DNA from: Rhabditophanes sp. KR3021
Taxonomy: Eukaryota > Nematoda > Chromadorea > Rhabditida > Alloionematidae
Length of the DNA: 64,000 bases
NCBI GenBank assembly: GCA_963281155.1
Contig: CAUJLY010000001.1
Coordinates: 8,928,001-8,992,000, forward strand
Direction of reading: 5' to 3'
Shown here: one piece after another, positions 53,534-63,320 of the stretch
Layout of the letters: every line of letters begins with the position of its first letter
Numbering within the stretch: the first letter of the stretch is position 1
Notes under the pieces: model-generated
What the model saw: the letters and a program-made list of their open reading frames with translations, nothing else
What the model was told of the DNA's origin: nothing
The model's database searches: none
Program-made: the position numbers and the translations under genes

Positions 53534-54637
53534 CTACGATCGGAAATTAGAAACCACAACCATCACTTTCTTGTTCCTATAAAGCGCTATATCAATTTTG
53601 TAATAATTATACAAACAAATAAATGGACTGAACCAAAAGTAAAATAATATTCCAGGATAAATCAAAGAATTGATTGACTCTAAGAAGGCAGGATTTGCTT
53701 CCATTAAAGAAAATATGGTCAAAGTAAAAGTTGGGACAATCATGCAAATTAAGACCAAAGCCGTCGTCAGACGCATATAGTAAATATTGAATTTGATGTT
53801 GGATGCTGTATTACTTTGAGATTCTTTGACTGCCTTTTGTAAGCTTAATTCTATGGGAAGGTAATAATAAATAATTCCAAAGAGCAAGCAGCAGAATAAA
53901 ACTGCCATGTTGAATGATGCTGTCCATGAGAATATGTTTTTCGGGTTGTTCCGTATTATGATTATTGTGTGATATTGGGACAAATAGTTTTCTTTTATGA
54001 GTGCTTCCTTAAATAAGTCAGATGTAATTAGGAGGTATTAAATGTTGACGTTAGATTAGAACGAATTGGATAAATAAAATGAATTAGGACGTGTATTTGT
54101 TAAGAAGTTACCTTTTCGTTCATGGGAACGAAGTCCTCGTCTAGAGTACCCATTCCAGAAACAGTAATTAATTGAGGCAATGGCCCAATAAAGAAACAAC
54201 AAGATAAGAAGATGATGTCTGGAATTTCAAGTTTTGAATATTTTACTTTTCGAACAAAAACGTTATACCTGAAAATAAATAGAGTCAAATAGAATATTAA
54301 TTTACCTCCACAAACAGGCGATTGACAGAAGCCCAACAATAAAATTGACACTGACCATAGAAAGTAGCAAGCCAAGTTTGCAAGCTAATGGAATCCCAAA
54401 TGAATGGCATAAACCTTTACAGGAAGTGACAGTAAAACTACTAATAGATTTTGAATTACACACAACTCCCAAGAAAAAAGGAGTCAAAGATTCAATTAGT
54501 TTTCCAAATCGGATCAACTTTTTAAAAGAATCACTCTTCTTGCTACTAACAAAAGTCATCAGTAAAAAGCACATAACATTTAAAATACTTGTCCCAATGC
54601 CTTCATACAACATAAAATAATCATAAAAAGTGTCCAT
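53534..54637 (-). CDS. Seven-transmembrane chemoreceptor-like protein, local family member B
   Basis: Exons 54637-54306 (332 bases), 54268-54112 (157) and 54007-53534 (474) give 320 residues. TM1 contains TSILNVMCFLLMTFV, TM3 is LGLLLSMVSVNFIVGLLSIA, and the junction reads LWR-YNVFVRK. TM4 is DIIFLSCCFFIGPL, TM5 leads into YYYLPIELSLQKAVKES, and TM6/TM7 follow with FSPFICLYNYYKIDI at the end. Exon 2 has exactly the length of member A. The start is the ATG at 54637 (MDTFYDYFMLYEG); the longer upstream frame lacks support. It lies about 500 bases from member C on the same strand, so this is a tandem pair. Confidence 0.75.
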
Positions 54638-55134
54638 GTTTAAATATTTACAAATATTCGAATAATAAAATTGGTTTTGCAAGCTTATTCAAAGTCACAA
54701 CAATTTTACAACTTAAATAAATATAATTACCACGTATCATGTGTCCTACAAGATTATCATCCCTTGCTCAAATTGCACTAAATACAAAATAGTTTGTAAT
54801 AAAAATTAGACGATTAATTCAAAAATACATCCCAGGGTTGTTTATTTGTTTAGTTGGTGGTGTAATTGGTCTATAATTATTTTGAAAGAATAAATATTAT
54901 TTATTTATAAGAATGCATAAAAGAAGTTGAAATTCAACAGATGCCACTTTTATATTTGAAAAAAGTTTCATTATTCCGTGTTTTATTGCCCATTTACTCA
55001 CCAATTAAGTGCTACATTTCAAATGAAAGTGCCCCGTTTTTGTTCAGTTCCACTTATCAGTTAATTTAAACTAAACGATCTTTTGTGATTGGCAAATAAA
55101 TTTGAATTATAAAAACATTATGCGTTTTAAATTG
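54638..55134. other. Gap between tandem 7TM genes
   Basis: About 500 bases of AT-rich DNA holding the promoter of member B and the 3' end of member C. Too long for a typical operon spacer. No gene seen. Confidence 0.4.
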
Positions 55135-56200
55135 TCATGTACTAACGTTAGTTGGATTGGTATAAGGTAAAATTTTCAAATTTCTATTAAGGAATTTCTT
55201 AATTTCCTCCTTATAATAATGGTACGTTGAAAATATTGGGATAAACAGGATGTAATTCATGATAAATATGAGTATGTTTGAAGTTATTGGTTTGAGAAAA
55301 GTTGGCAGATTTAGAATAAGTAGAAGCATTGGAAATATTATAGGTAAAAAACAGAAAATGATTAGGGTAGCATTTAAGAATCGTAAGTGAGAGATAACAT
55401 CACTTATTTTATTTGCTGTGTCTTTGAGAACTTGCTTCTTGGCTTGTTTTAGACTCCATTCGATGCATATATAATAATAGATTCCTGTCATGAACACTAC
55501 CAAACTTGAAATGACAATAAAGCTTATTGCGAATGAAAACATATTGAGCTTATTAGTTGTAAAGATTCCTAATAATGTGTATTCAGGACCGAAATAATGT
55601 CTAACATCTTCCAAATCCTAAACAAAAATTGATTAGACGAGTTAAAAACAACTTACTGAAGCATCCAATTGAAATGACGAAACATCATTTTCCTTATAAA
55701 TTTGCAAATCATAACAAGTAGCAAAAACACCAATTGGTCCAATTATCATAACACACGAAAAAATTATTTTATCATAAGTTGACGTAGTCAGCAACTCAGC
55801 CTTTCTAAAGAAAACATTATACCTAAAAAATGATGCAATTGAAATATATTGCGCTTTCCTTCCATTACCTCATCAAATTCATAAAAGTAACACTGCCAAT
55901 TATGATTAAGGTAACATTAACACAAGTAGCATACGTTATCTTAGCACACACATCACTATTGAGTCTTTGGCAAACCCCGTGACTAGACACCAAATTTACT
56001 CCAGGTATAAATTGACCTTCTACCATGATTCCTAACATCACAGCACCTAAACCATCTACCAATCTTAGGTATTTTATGATAGCTTTGAAATGACAATATT
56101 TTGTACAAGTATAAGTGGACATCAAAACGAATGCCGATAAATTAAGAAGAACTCCGATTGTACCTCCAATCACCATAAACACATCGTGAAAAGAATTCAT
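55135..56200 (-). CDS. Seven-transmembrane chemoreceptor-like protein, local family member C
   Basis: Exons 56200-55869 (332 bases), 55822-55657 (166) and 55617-55135 (483) give 326 residues. TM1 is FMVIGGTIGVLLNLSAFVLM, TM2 GAVMLGIMVEGQF, TM3 ends VTFMNLMR, and the junction is LMR-YNVFFRK. TM4 contains SCVMIIGPIGVFATCY, TM5 leads into YYYICIEWSLKQAKKQ, then TM6 and TM7 (ILFIPIFSTYHYYKEEI). Same intron phases and motifs as members A and B, with low pairwise identity otherwise, as expected of fast-diverging chemoreceptors. ATG at 56200. Confidence 0.75.
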
Positions 56201-56847
56201 TTTTTAACAAAAATGCGTTCGATACTTAGAAATGGCAAAAAGGTAGGATATTTAATCGTACGGCAAAAGTTAATTTAATTATTTATAGTTATACCTTTTT
56301 ATAATTCAGCCTTAAACAGGTAATTGATACTCAAATTACTTAAATAACACTTCTAAAATGTGTGTGCTTAATGTTCTTGATAATTTGAAACGGAATGGGT
56401 TTTTTGTTCATCTGAATGGTGGTAAATTTTAAATATTAAGATGTTGATTTGTCACGGAAGGGAATTATATTTAAATTTTTTGATATCAAAAGGAGGTACA
56501 GATGTTAAAGGTGTTCATTTTATTCTGCATCCGAAAGTCTTCAAGCACATTCAATTAATGTGTATTTACTTGATCTTTTATCTCTAAAAAGTAATATTCA
56601 ATGGCAAACTCTTTGCTTGGAATCAGTTACCTTTTGCTTTAATGATTACACGTAATCTTTTTTAATTACACCTACTACCCAATTATTATATAATACAATA
56701 AATTTACTTCTTTCTTTTACTGCATATTTTTTTGTTTGAGTTTTTATTAACAGCGTCTGTCTTTTAACGAAAAAGGTGCTTTATAGGCAAATAGATTTGG
56801 TAAGCTATACATTTGTGTTTCATTTCATCAAACACGTTTAGGGCAAA
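56201..56847. other. Intergenic region
   Basis: AT-rich region between divergent genes. No supported feature. Confidence 0.4.
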
Positions 56848-57245
56848 ATGGGCGAAAAAAATACAGTCAATCAAGAGCTTCAAATCAAAATAGGGTGGCA
56901 TGTTAAAGTAAGTTTTCTATATTTTTGATTAATATATATTCCTTTAGAATGACAAGAAATCAAATATGCGATTATTTATTTAAGCATGTACAAAATATCT
57001 TAAATGTAATTGATGATAATGATGGCTTCCGTTTTTACCTTCGTAGAATGGTCCTTCAATTGGCTATTCCTGAAGATGATGCTTTACTTGCCAATTATCA
57101 CAACCCAAAAAACATTAAATGCAAAGCTGCTTTGACAAAAGAAGGCAAAGTACATTTGTTCCATATAAGTCTTGTATCATTCCATTTGAATTTCCTCATT
57201 CAATTATGCCTTAAACACAAAATAATACAAATATTGGTATGGTAG
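56848..57245 (+). CDS. Uncertain small gene, phase conflict between exons
   Basis: A candidate first exon (56848-56907, MGEKNTVNQELQIKIGWHVK) ends at a good GTAAGT donor, and an acceptor lies at 56946-56947. The following long frame (MTRNQICDYLFKHVQNILNV, then FRFYLRRMVLQLAIPEDD) is not in phase with it. Either the exons belong together through a weaker donor at about 56895, the second exon is used alone from its own ATG, or the gene is broken. No family recognised. Confidence 0.35.
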
Positions 57246-57873
57246 TGTCATTCAAAAAGAAGAATCAGACAATTTACCAATTATCAAGACTAATACCACC
57301 GACAATATTTTTATATCTTAGAAAAAGACAAAAAATGTTTCTTCCCAACTGAACCCAGCTTTGTTGCCACCTTATATGGGAAGAACTTGTTCGAAATGGG
57401 TCGTTGTTATATTCCTAAACAATTGGCGATGGGCTTGGATTGAATGTTTGTTGGGGGAGACTTAGCACTTTCCAAGCACTAAACCCACTTCCTCCAGACA
57501 TCCATATATTTAGTTAAAATGAATCATCATCCCCAACAATAAAGTACATATATCTTAAGTTTGGTTAACTTTATTATCTTTCAACACAAACAATAATTCA
57601 TCATATGATTGTCTAAATGGCACTAACATAAAATCAAAAATAGAAAGTGACATAATAATAATTATTATTCCCAGACAAAAAATAGTTAGCGCTAAGTATA
57701 ATCACACCACAAACAACAACTTTAATAAAAAAACATGTTTAAAGGGCAAAGTATTTTAGGGCTAAACATTAGTATGTCTCTTTTTTATATTTAAATATTT
57801 ATTAGTAGTTTGTCTTGAGTCAGTTTGTTTAATTTTTGTGAGATATTTTTTTGTATTTTATACTATTTGTGTG
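57246..57873. other. Intergenic region
   Basis: AT-rich with no clear gene. The stretch 57330-57480 may be a further exon of the uncertain gene upstream (an acceptor-like TATCTTAG at about 57321), but the frame does not stay open. Confidence 0.3.
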
Positions 57874-58410
57874 ATGGTTAGTAAACTGAATATTTCTTTG
57901 TCTGATTCAAGACTTATTGGGTTAACTGACTCGGAGACTGATGAAGATACCTTTAGACAATCATACTTTGGGGGTAATAAGTTTTATGGAGACGGTAAGG
58001 AATTGTTTGATAACCATAAGTATCAGGAAGACACTAATATTGAGGCAGATAATGAATATGTCAAATTAAAGGCTAACGAAAGTTTAGGCTACGATGCTGA
58101 CTCATCCTCTGACTCAAATTGCGATTTTAAAGATTGTGATTGCAAACGGGAAGAGTGTATGCTTAAACATCCAGACTATGCCACTGAAGGTGCAAAGAAG
58201 AAAAAATTGTGTAAAAACAGAAAATCGAAACCAGTTCTGGGACATCACAGACGACTAAGCAACGTCGGTGTCAAGGTCAAGTCTAAACCCCTAGACATGC
58301 CTACTTTTACTATCAATAGTCCTAAACAAGTATCTTATGATACTGAAAATTGTTCCGAAAATATGACAACTTTTGCAGGAATAGAGTCACGAGAAGGATA
58401 TAGCCACTGA
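57874..58410 (+). CDS. Hypothetical acidic, Cys-containing hydrophilic protein
   Basis: Single exon, 178 residues from the ATG at 57874; an in-frame upstream GTG extends it by 12. No domain recognised. The first half is acidic (SETDEDTFRQSYFGGNKFYG, then LKANESLGYDADSSSDSN), with a small cysteine cluster CDFKDCDCKREEC. The second half is basic (KKKKLCKNRKSKPVLGHHRR), then Ser/Thr-rich. It is probably mostly disordered. It opens a run of small hydrophilic + strand genes that leads to the LEA genes. Confidence 0.5.
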   Translation: MVSKLNISLSDSRLIGLTDSETDEDTFRQSYFGGNKFYGDGKELFDNHKYQEDTNIEADNEYVKLKANESLGYDADSSSDSNCDFKDCDCKREECMLKHPDYATEGAKKKKLCKNRKSKPVLGHHRRLSNVGVKVKSKPLDMPTFTINSPKQVSYDTENCSENMTTFAGIESREGYSH

Positions 58411-58661
58411 TCAAGACTACACTTCAAAGATCAATCTTCGAGCAGATTAAATGATTTATCTTTTTTGTACTATTTTACACCATACGACTTGTATTTATAA
58501 ATATTTTTGTGATTTATAAAATGTAGTAAAGCTTATTTTGTGCGTGACAGATAAACATAAATATTTACGGAATGGCACCGGCCCGCCCTTACAAAAAACT
58601 TTTAAAAGGTTGCGAAACTTTTTTTATCAAAAGCCTTTCTAATACTTAAAATATTCTACCC

Positions 58662-58868
58662 ATGTTTCCTAATAAAAAGAATACCTTATTTGATTCTAAA
58701 AAGAATTATGACACCTACCAAAAGGAAGAAAATATATTAAAGCCCGGTGATCCTTATTTTGATTCACTTGCCGATTGCCGTAACCAGGTCCGTGAAAAGA
58801 CAAGACACATGGTGGAGTCAGCAGAGGAAAGAAACATGAAAGATTCCAAGAAAAAAGAACTCAACTAA
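58662..58868 (+). CDS. Small highly hydrophilic protein (68 residues)
   Basis: ATG at 58662, stop at 58868. The sequence is almost wholly charged or polar (MFPNKKNTLFDSKKNYDTYQ at the start, REKTRHMVESAEERNMKDSK near the end), with a predicted amphipathic helix in its second half. No family recognised. Composition resembles hydrophilins and small LEA-like proteins. It is in the same orientation as the LEA genes downstream. Evidence for expression is lacking. Confidence 0.4.
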   Translation: MFPNKKNTLFDSKKNYDTYQKEENILKPGDPYFDSLADCRNQVREKTRHMVESAEERNMKDSKKKELN

Positions 58869-59233
58869 TTGCTTGATAACATTTATTTAATTTTTAACAA
58901 TTGCATATATTATTTTGTTATTACATCATCGTACAATTATTTCCTTCCAAATAAATATATATACGGACTAAAAAACGTGTTTACGAGTTTAGATTATACT
59001 CGACCAAAACAAAATAAGGGAAACAAACAAGAAAGTACAATTATAGTCTCTTTGTCTATTTATATTTGTTTAAAAATGTTATGGAGCACCTCCTAATAAA
59101 AGTTAGTGCGCTTGGGAGAGTTGGGAAGCTTTAAAAAGCAGAAGAATACTTTAACATTCTTGTTTATGCAATAGTATTCTTGAATAGATTTTCTCTAATT
59201 AAATATATTTATATTATTACGTATTAAAGTAAG
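58869..59233. other. Short intergenic region
   Basis: AT-rich spacer between two small + strand genes. An overlapping 75-codon frame here is rich in AT-driven Ile/Tyr/Asn and is not supported. Confidence 0.35.
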
Positions 59234-59521
59234 ATGTACCAATTATATGCTGAGGAGAGACGTTTGAAAGAGCAGGCAAAGAAGCGGCAAACCCGTGAGC
59301 AAAGACCACCACCTGAAGAAAGTGAAGATGGGAGAGTTGATGGAAAGGAGGTGGTGAGGGAGGATTTTGAATATAATCAAGACGGTGCCATGGAACTTCC
59401 CCTCGACCCACCTAATTCACCTTCCCTTACCAATGGACGACCTAAAACAACATACCACTCATCTCCCGCTGTCCCTGAAACCGCCACCCTCGAAAAGTCC
59501 ATCCTCGAAGGTACCAATTAA
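59234..59521 (+). CDS. Small hydrophilic protein (95 residues), unknown
   Basis: ATG at 59234. The N-terminal third is a charged helix (YAEERRLKEQAKKRQTREQR), the middle is acidic, and the C-terminal part is Pro/Ser/Thr-rich (PLDPPNSPSLTNGRP). GC content is higher than the flanks, which supports coding. No recognised domain. Likely disordered. Part of the hydrophilic-gene run. Confidence 0.5.
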   Translation: MYQLYAEERRLKEQAKKRQTREQRPPPEESEDGRVDGKEVVREDFEYNQDGAMELPLDPPNSPSLTNGRPKTTYHSSPAVPETATLEKSILEGTN

Positions 59522-60244
59522 GTTGAAATATCTTTAATAATCTTTAATCTCATAAAAAATGTTTATATCCATCCAAAAGCCCTTTTTAAAATAAACATGT
59601 GATTTAAATAAAAATTTACCAATCTCCTTCCACCTTTTTATTACACTCTTTGTCTTATCATTTCAAGCTATATAGGAAGCAAACAAGTCGTATTTTGTAC
59701 CAAAACAAATAAGTTTCTTTGGTCTAAATATTTTATAATCTTTTATAGTATTTATGTGGCGGGTATGATCAGGTGGTGGTGTCCATCAAAAAATGCAATA
59801 AATGAGTTGATGAGGTTTGGGTGCTTTAGATGTCTTAGAGATCAACTAAGTAAAACATCAAAAAAGTTGTTTATTAGATACGCAACATTATTGTATGTTA
59901 TTTTGATTCTTGTATATCAAATGAAGAAGAGGTTATTTTTAACTTCATGACCAAAAGAGACGACGCCTTGGTATACTTCATAGTAGCGTCGCACACACAC
60001 ACACCCCTCCTGTTCCCATAAACAACTCTTTTTTGTTGGTAATATATGTGTACTTTTTTGTTTTTGAAAAGGCAGAGTTGAATGTATGTAAATAAAAATG
60101 TGCACCATTATGTTTTGTGGATGGTCATGAGATGGAGATATAAAATGTGGGGATATGTTCATTCATAACTTTTATTTGCGTTAATATTTATTTGATAAAT
60201 TTAGTAGTGCCATACAACATTTGTGTTTATAGATATTTAGAAAG
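59522..60244. other. Intergenic region with a short CA run
   Basis: No supported gene. A CA-dinucleotide run of about 13 bases lies at 59992-60004. Confidence 0.4.
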
Positions 60245-60634
60245 ATGTTACGTTTCGGTGGTTGTTTAAGTAAACAATTTTTGGCTGGTCAAAGAGGATG
60301 GAAAATGGAGGGGAGTCGGGGTGTTCAGAAGGTTCCAGAAGAGGTAAATAGATTGCTTTTTTATTTGTTCTTTTTTAAATTGCATTTATAGCCTAATCAT
60401 ACCTTGACTAATGATGGCCACCACTCAACCCCAAAACAATTCCCTGCTGATTCCCACACCAAAACGACCTTAAAGCACCCTAAAATCAACTCCGCCACTC
60501 CAATCGACAAATCCATCTCTGAAGACATCTCTACCCAGGAATTAACTGATGGAGCCTCTGGCCTCAAGGATATCATTAATAAGGTAGCAACTAAAACGAA
60601 GGGAGATGCCAATTTAGATAAAGAACGTGTCTGA
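60245..60634 (+). CDS. Small hydrophilic protein with a possible mitochondrial presequence
   Basis: Exons 60245-60343 and 60392-60634 give 113 residues. The N-terminus MLRFGGCLSKQFLAGQRGWK is basic, Leu/Phe-bearing and free of acidic residues, as in mitochondrial targeting peptides. The rest is hydrophilic and Thr/Lys/Asp-rich, ending TDGASGLKDIINKVATKTKG. Mitochondrial LEA-like proteins are known from anhydrobiotic animals. Length and composition would suit that, but no LEA repeat is present, so this is inference. The splice junction reads PEE-PNHTLTND. Confidence 0.6.
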
Positions 60635-61220
60635 CCCAGGGACTCTATTTTATTTTGTTATTTGTTTAGTGTTCTGCAATAACTTTTGACAAGCGACGAT
60701 TATGTATTTTTAAATAAAATTGATTGTTACGTTGCTTTGTGTGTGAATAATAATATATTATCATGGATGTACTTTGATAATAAATTGAATTAACAATACA
60801 TCATCAAACCAAAACACATTTAGATGATCATCTCCAAAAGTCTATTCTCTTGTAATAGATTTCTCCAAAGACAGACTTTGATTCCAAATATTTGTGAGCA
60901 ATCTAATTTAAAAAATATTATGCTAAACTAATATGTTTTAAAGTTTCATAGATCAAATTAAATGTGTAGTGTAGTAGTTTCGAAGTAAACAATTTGGGAA
61001 AAAACATTTCGTTAGAAACAAAATCATCTGACAATATGTTGTTGGGGAAAGTTATTTTTAGTTTGGGAAAGACCTAGATGAAAGGAGTAAACAATAAGTG
61101 TATAAATAGAGGCCCGATTTGTGGAAAAGACCAGTTGAGAAAGCGGTGGCTTCTTCCAGTCTTTTTTAATACTCAATATATAAAATTACTTTTTCTTTTT
61201 AGATTTAAATTAGAAAGGAT
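60635..61220. other. Intergenic region upstream of the LEA gene
   Basis: AT-rich. A TTTTTAG acceptor-like site lies at about 61195-61201, 19 bases before the LEA ATG, and could be a UTR or trans-splice acceptor. No gene. Confidence 0.4.
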
Positions 61221-62596
61221 ATGTCTGAGGAAGATACAATTAATAAAACTACACGAGGTGTTGTTGATGTGAAGGAGAAACCTTTAGATGGGGGTGAACA
61301 TGCCAAGGAGAAAGGTGTAGATACAGGATATGTGGTGGTTGATGCTGCTGCGGATGTTGCCATTGCTACTAAGGATGCTTTTATTGGGGGTGTTTCTGCT
61401 TTGGTTGGAGGTACGATTGCTCGATGTTGTCTTTTTTACTAAGTAATATTTTAGGTGCGGCTGGTGCCATCAGCGGAACAGCTCATTTGATTCATGATGG
61501 TGCTGTTCATGGCAAGGAAATGTTGATTGGTGGAGGTCATGATGCACAAGAAGGAGCTCGAGACAAATTTGAAGACGTTAGGACTGAAGCCCAAGAAAAG
61601 TTAGATGAGGCTTCTAAGAAGTTGGGAGAGAATAAAGCAGCTGCCCTTGAAAAGGTTGACCAACAAAAAGGCTTTCTTTCCCAGAAATTTGAGGATAGTA
61701 AAGAAGCTGTTCAGGACAAAGTTCAAGACAGCAAGGATTACGTTTCTCAAAAATGGGACGACGCTAAAGGAGCTGTCCAGGGCGGAAAAGATTATGTAGC
61801 CCAAGCAGTTGGAAATACTAGCGAAGCTGTTCAAGGAAAAATTCAAGACAGCAAGGATTACGCTTCTCAAAAATGGGACGACGCTAAAGGAGCTGTCCAG
61901 GGCGGAAAAGATTATGTAGCCCAAGCAGTTGGAGATACTAGCGAAGCTGTTCAAGGAAAGTTCCAAGAAAGCAAAGATTATGTAGCCCAAAAAATAGGAG
62001 ATACTAGAGAAGGTGCACAAGAAAAGTTGGCAGAAGGAAAAGACTTTGTTTCTCAAAAAGTGGATGATACTAGAGAAAATGCTCAGAAAAAATTCCAAGA
62101 TGCGAAGAATTTTGCAGGTGAAAAAGGTGATGAGATTGAAGAGAAATTCGGGCAGATTGAACATGGAACTCAAGAGAAGTGGGGTGGTGTTAAGGATACA
62201 GTTGCACAAGCATGGGAAGACTTAAAAGCCTCATCTCAAGGAGGAAATGAATCAGATGAGGGAAAAGCACGTGACCCTGAAGACACATTCCCCAAAGGTG
62301 TTTCCGATGAATTTAGAAAAGTTCAGATTAGCGAAAAGCATTCCGGAGAAAAGGAAGCAGCAAAAGTATCCGAACAAATATATGATCAGCCTATTGATAT
62401 TGGACAAGAAGAGGAAAAGTCTTTTGTTGATAAGATCAAGGAAGGTACTGAAGAAACGTATGCTAAGGTAACTCAAGCTGGAGAGGATTTTGTGGAAGAC
62501 ATCAAATCATGTGGTCAAAAACATGCTGATGCTTCTGAACAATCCGGACAATTGAAAAAAGATTTCCACGACGAAAGACTCGGGGAAGCTTTTTAA
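61221..62596 (+). CDS. LEA-like protein (group 3 type), cytosolic
   Basis: Exons 61221-61410 and 61455-62596 give 443 residues. Residues 50-95 are Gly/Ala-rich (GGVSALVGGAAGAISGTAHL). Residues 100-300 are a long run of Lys/Glu/Asp/Gln/Ala-rich units of the kind KDYVAQAVGDTSEAVQGK and DSKDYVSQKWDDAKGAVQ, near-repeats of 18-22 residues that would form amphipathic helices on drying. This is the composition and periodicity of LEA_4/group 3 proteins, which protect proteins and membranes during desiccation in anhydrobiotic nematodes, rotifers and tardigrades. No signal peptide, so cytosolic or nuclear. Two 120-base units (61721-61960) are nearly identical, so the array expanded recently. The C-terminal third is acidic and non-repetitive. 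Desiccation function is inferred from the family. Confidence 0.85.
61721..61960 (+). repeat. Recent 120-base tandem duplication in the LEA gene
   Basis: Units 61721-61840 and 61841-61960 differ at only a few positions and each encode 40 residues, so the frame is kept. Flanking units (from 61681 and after 61961) are older, more diverged copies of the same pattern. Confidence 0.9.
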
Positions 62597-63320
62597 GTAT
62601 TTCATTTAAGTGATTTTATTTTAATGTGTATTCTATTTGTTTTAATCTGTATTACCAATAAACTGATATTATATAGCATATATAACCACATTCCAAATAA
62701 ATATTTTTGCATAAAGTGTCAAAGTTCATGATCGGTGATTCCTTAAAAATGGATAAACATATCTTGTTGACGACAGTTCTTTTATTTTTCTTCATCATCC
62801 TTTAATAACATTATCATAATAATAAATAATGTCCAGATGATTAATTATTCTCATAAATCAAACCTCATACATTTTCAAATAAACTTTATTCTAAGGTAAT
62901 AAAAATGGCGTTCCCTAAAATACTTTCACATAACCAATGTTTTGTATTTATGTAATTAAGGACTGAGCCACGATATTGTTATTTTTGCACTATCTATTTA
63001 TATCCTTCAAATAACAACAACAGTTATTGTTATTCTGTAAAAGACGTTAAATAGGTTGAAATTAGTGAGCTTTTTTATGTTGTGTTGATGATTTTTATGA
63101 AAAATAAGGTATGAGAAAAGTAAAAAATATTGCGACATATTCTGTTTAGGACGAGTATCAATATTTTTAAACTTAATAAACATATTGAGATGTTTTCTGT
63201 TTTCATGCTTTAAAGCTTTTTATAACATGTGACGGAGTTATGTTTTTTAATTATGTATATTCATTTTGCCTTTGAGTAATTTACTATTTTCTAATTTGTT
63301 TTATTTTTAGATAGATTAAA
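62597..63320. other. Intergenic region between the two LEA genes
   Basis: AT-rich, with the LEA gene's 3' UTR (AATAAA near 62657) and a TTTTTAG acceptor-like site ending at 63310, ten bases before the next ATG. No gene. Confidence 0.4.

Noticed and set aside
61601..62209. Long minus-strand hydrophobic frame opposite the LEA repeats
   Set aside because: Antisense image of Lys/Glu-rich codons, which read as Phe/Leu; not a membrane protein gene.
62749..62805. Tiny hydrophobic frame starting MDKHILLTTV
   Set aside because: Only 18 codons; too short to support, though it resembles a signal peptide.
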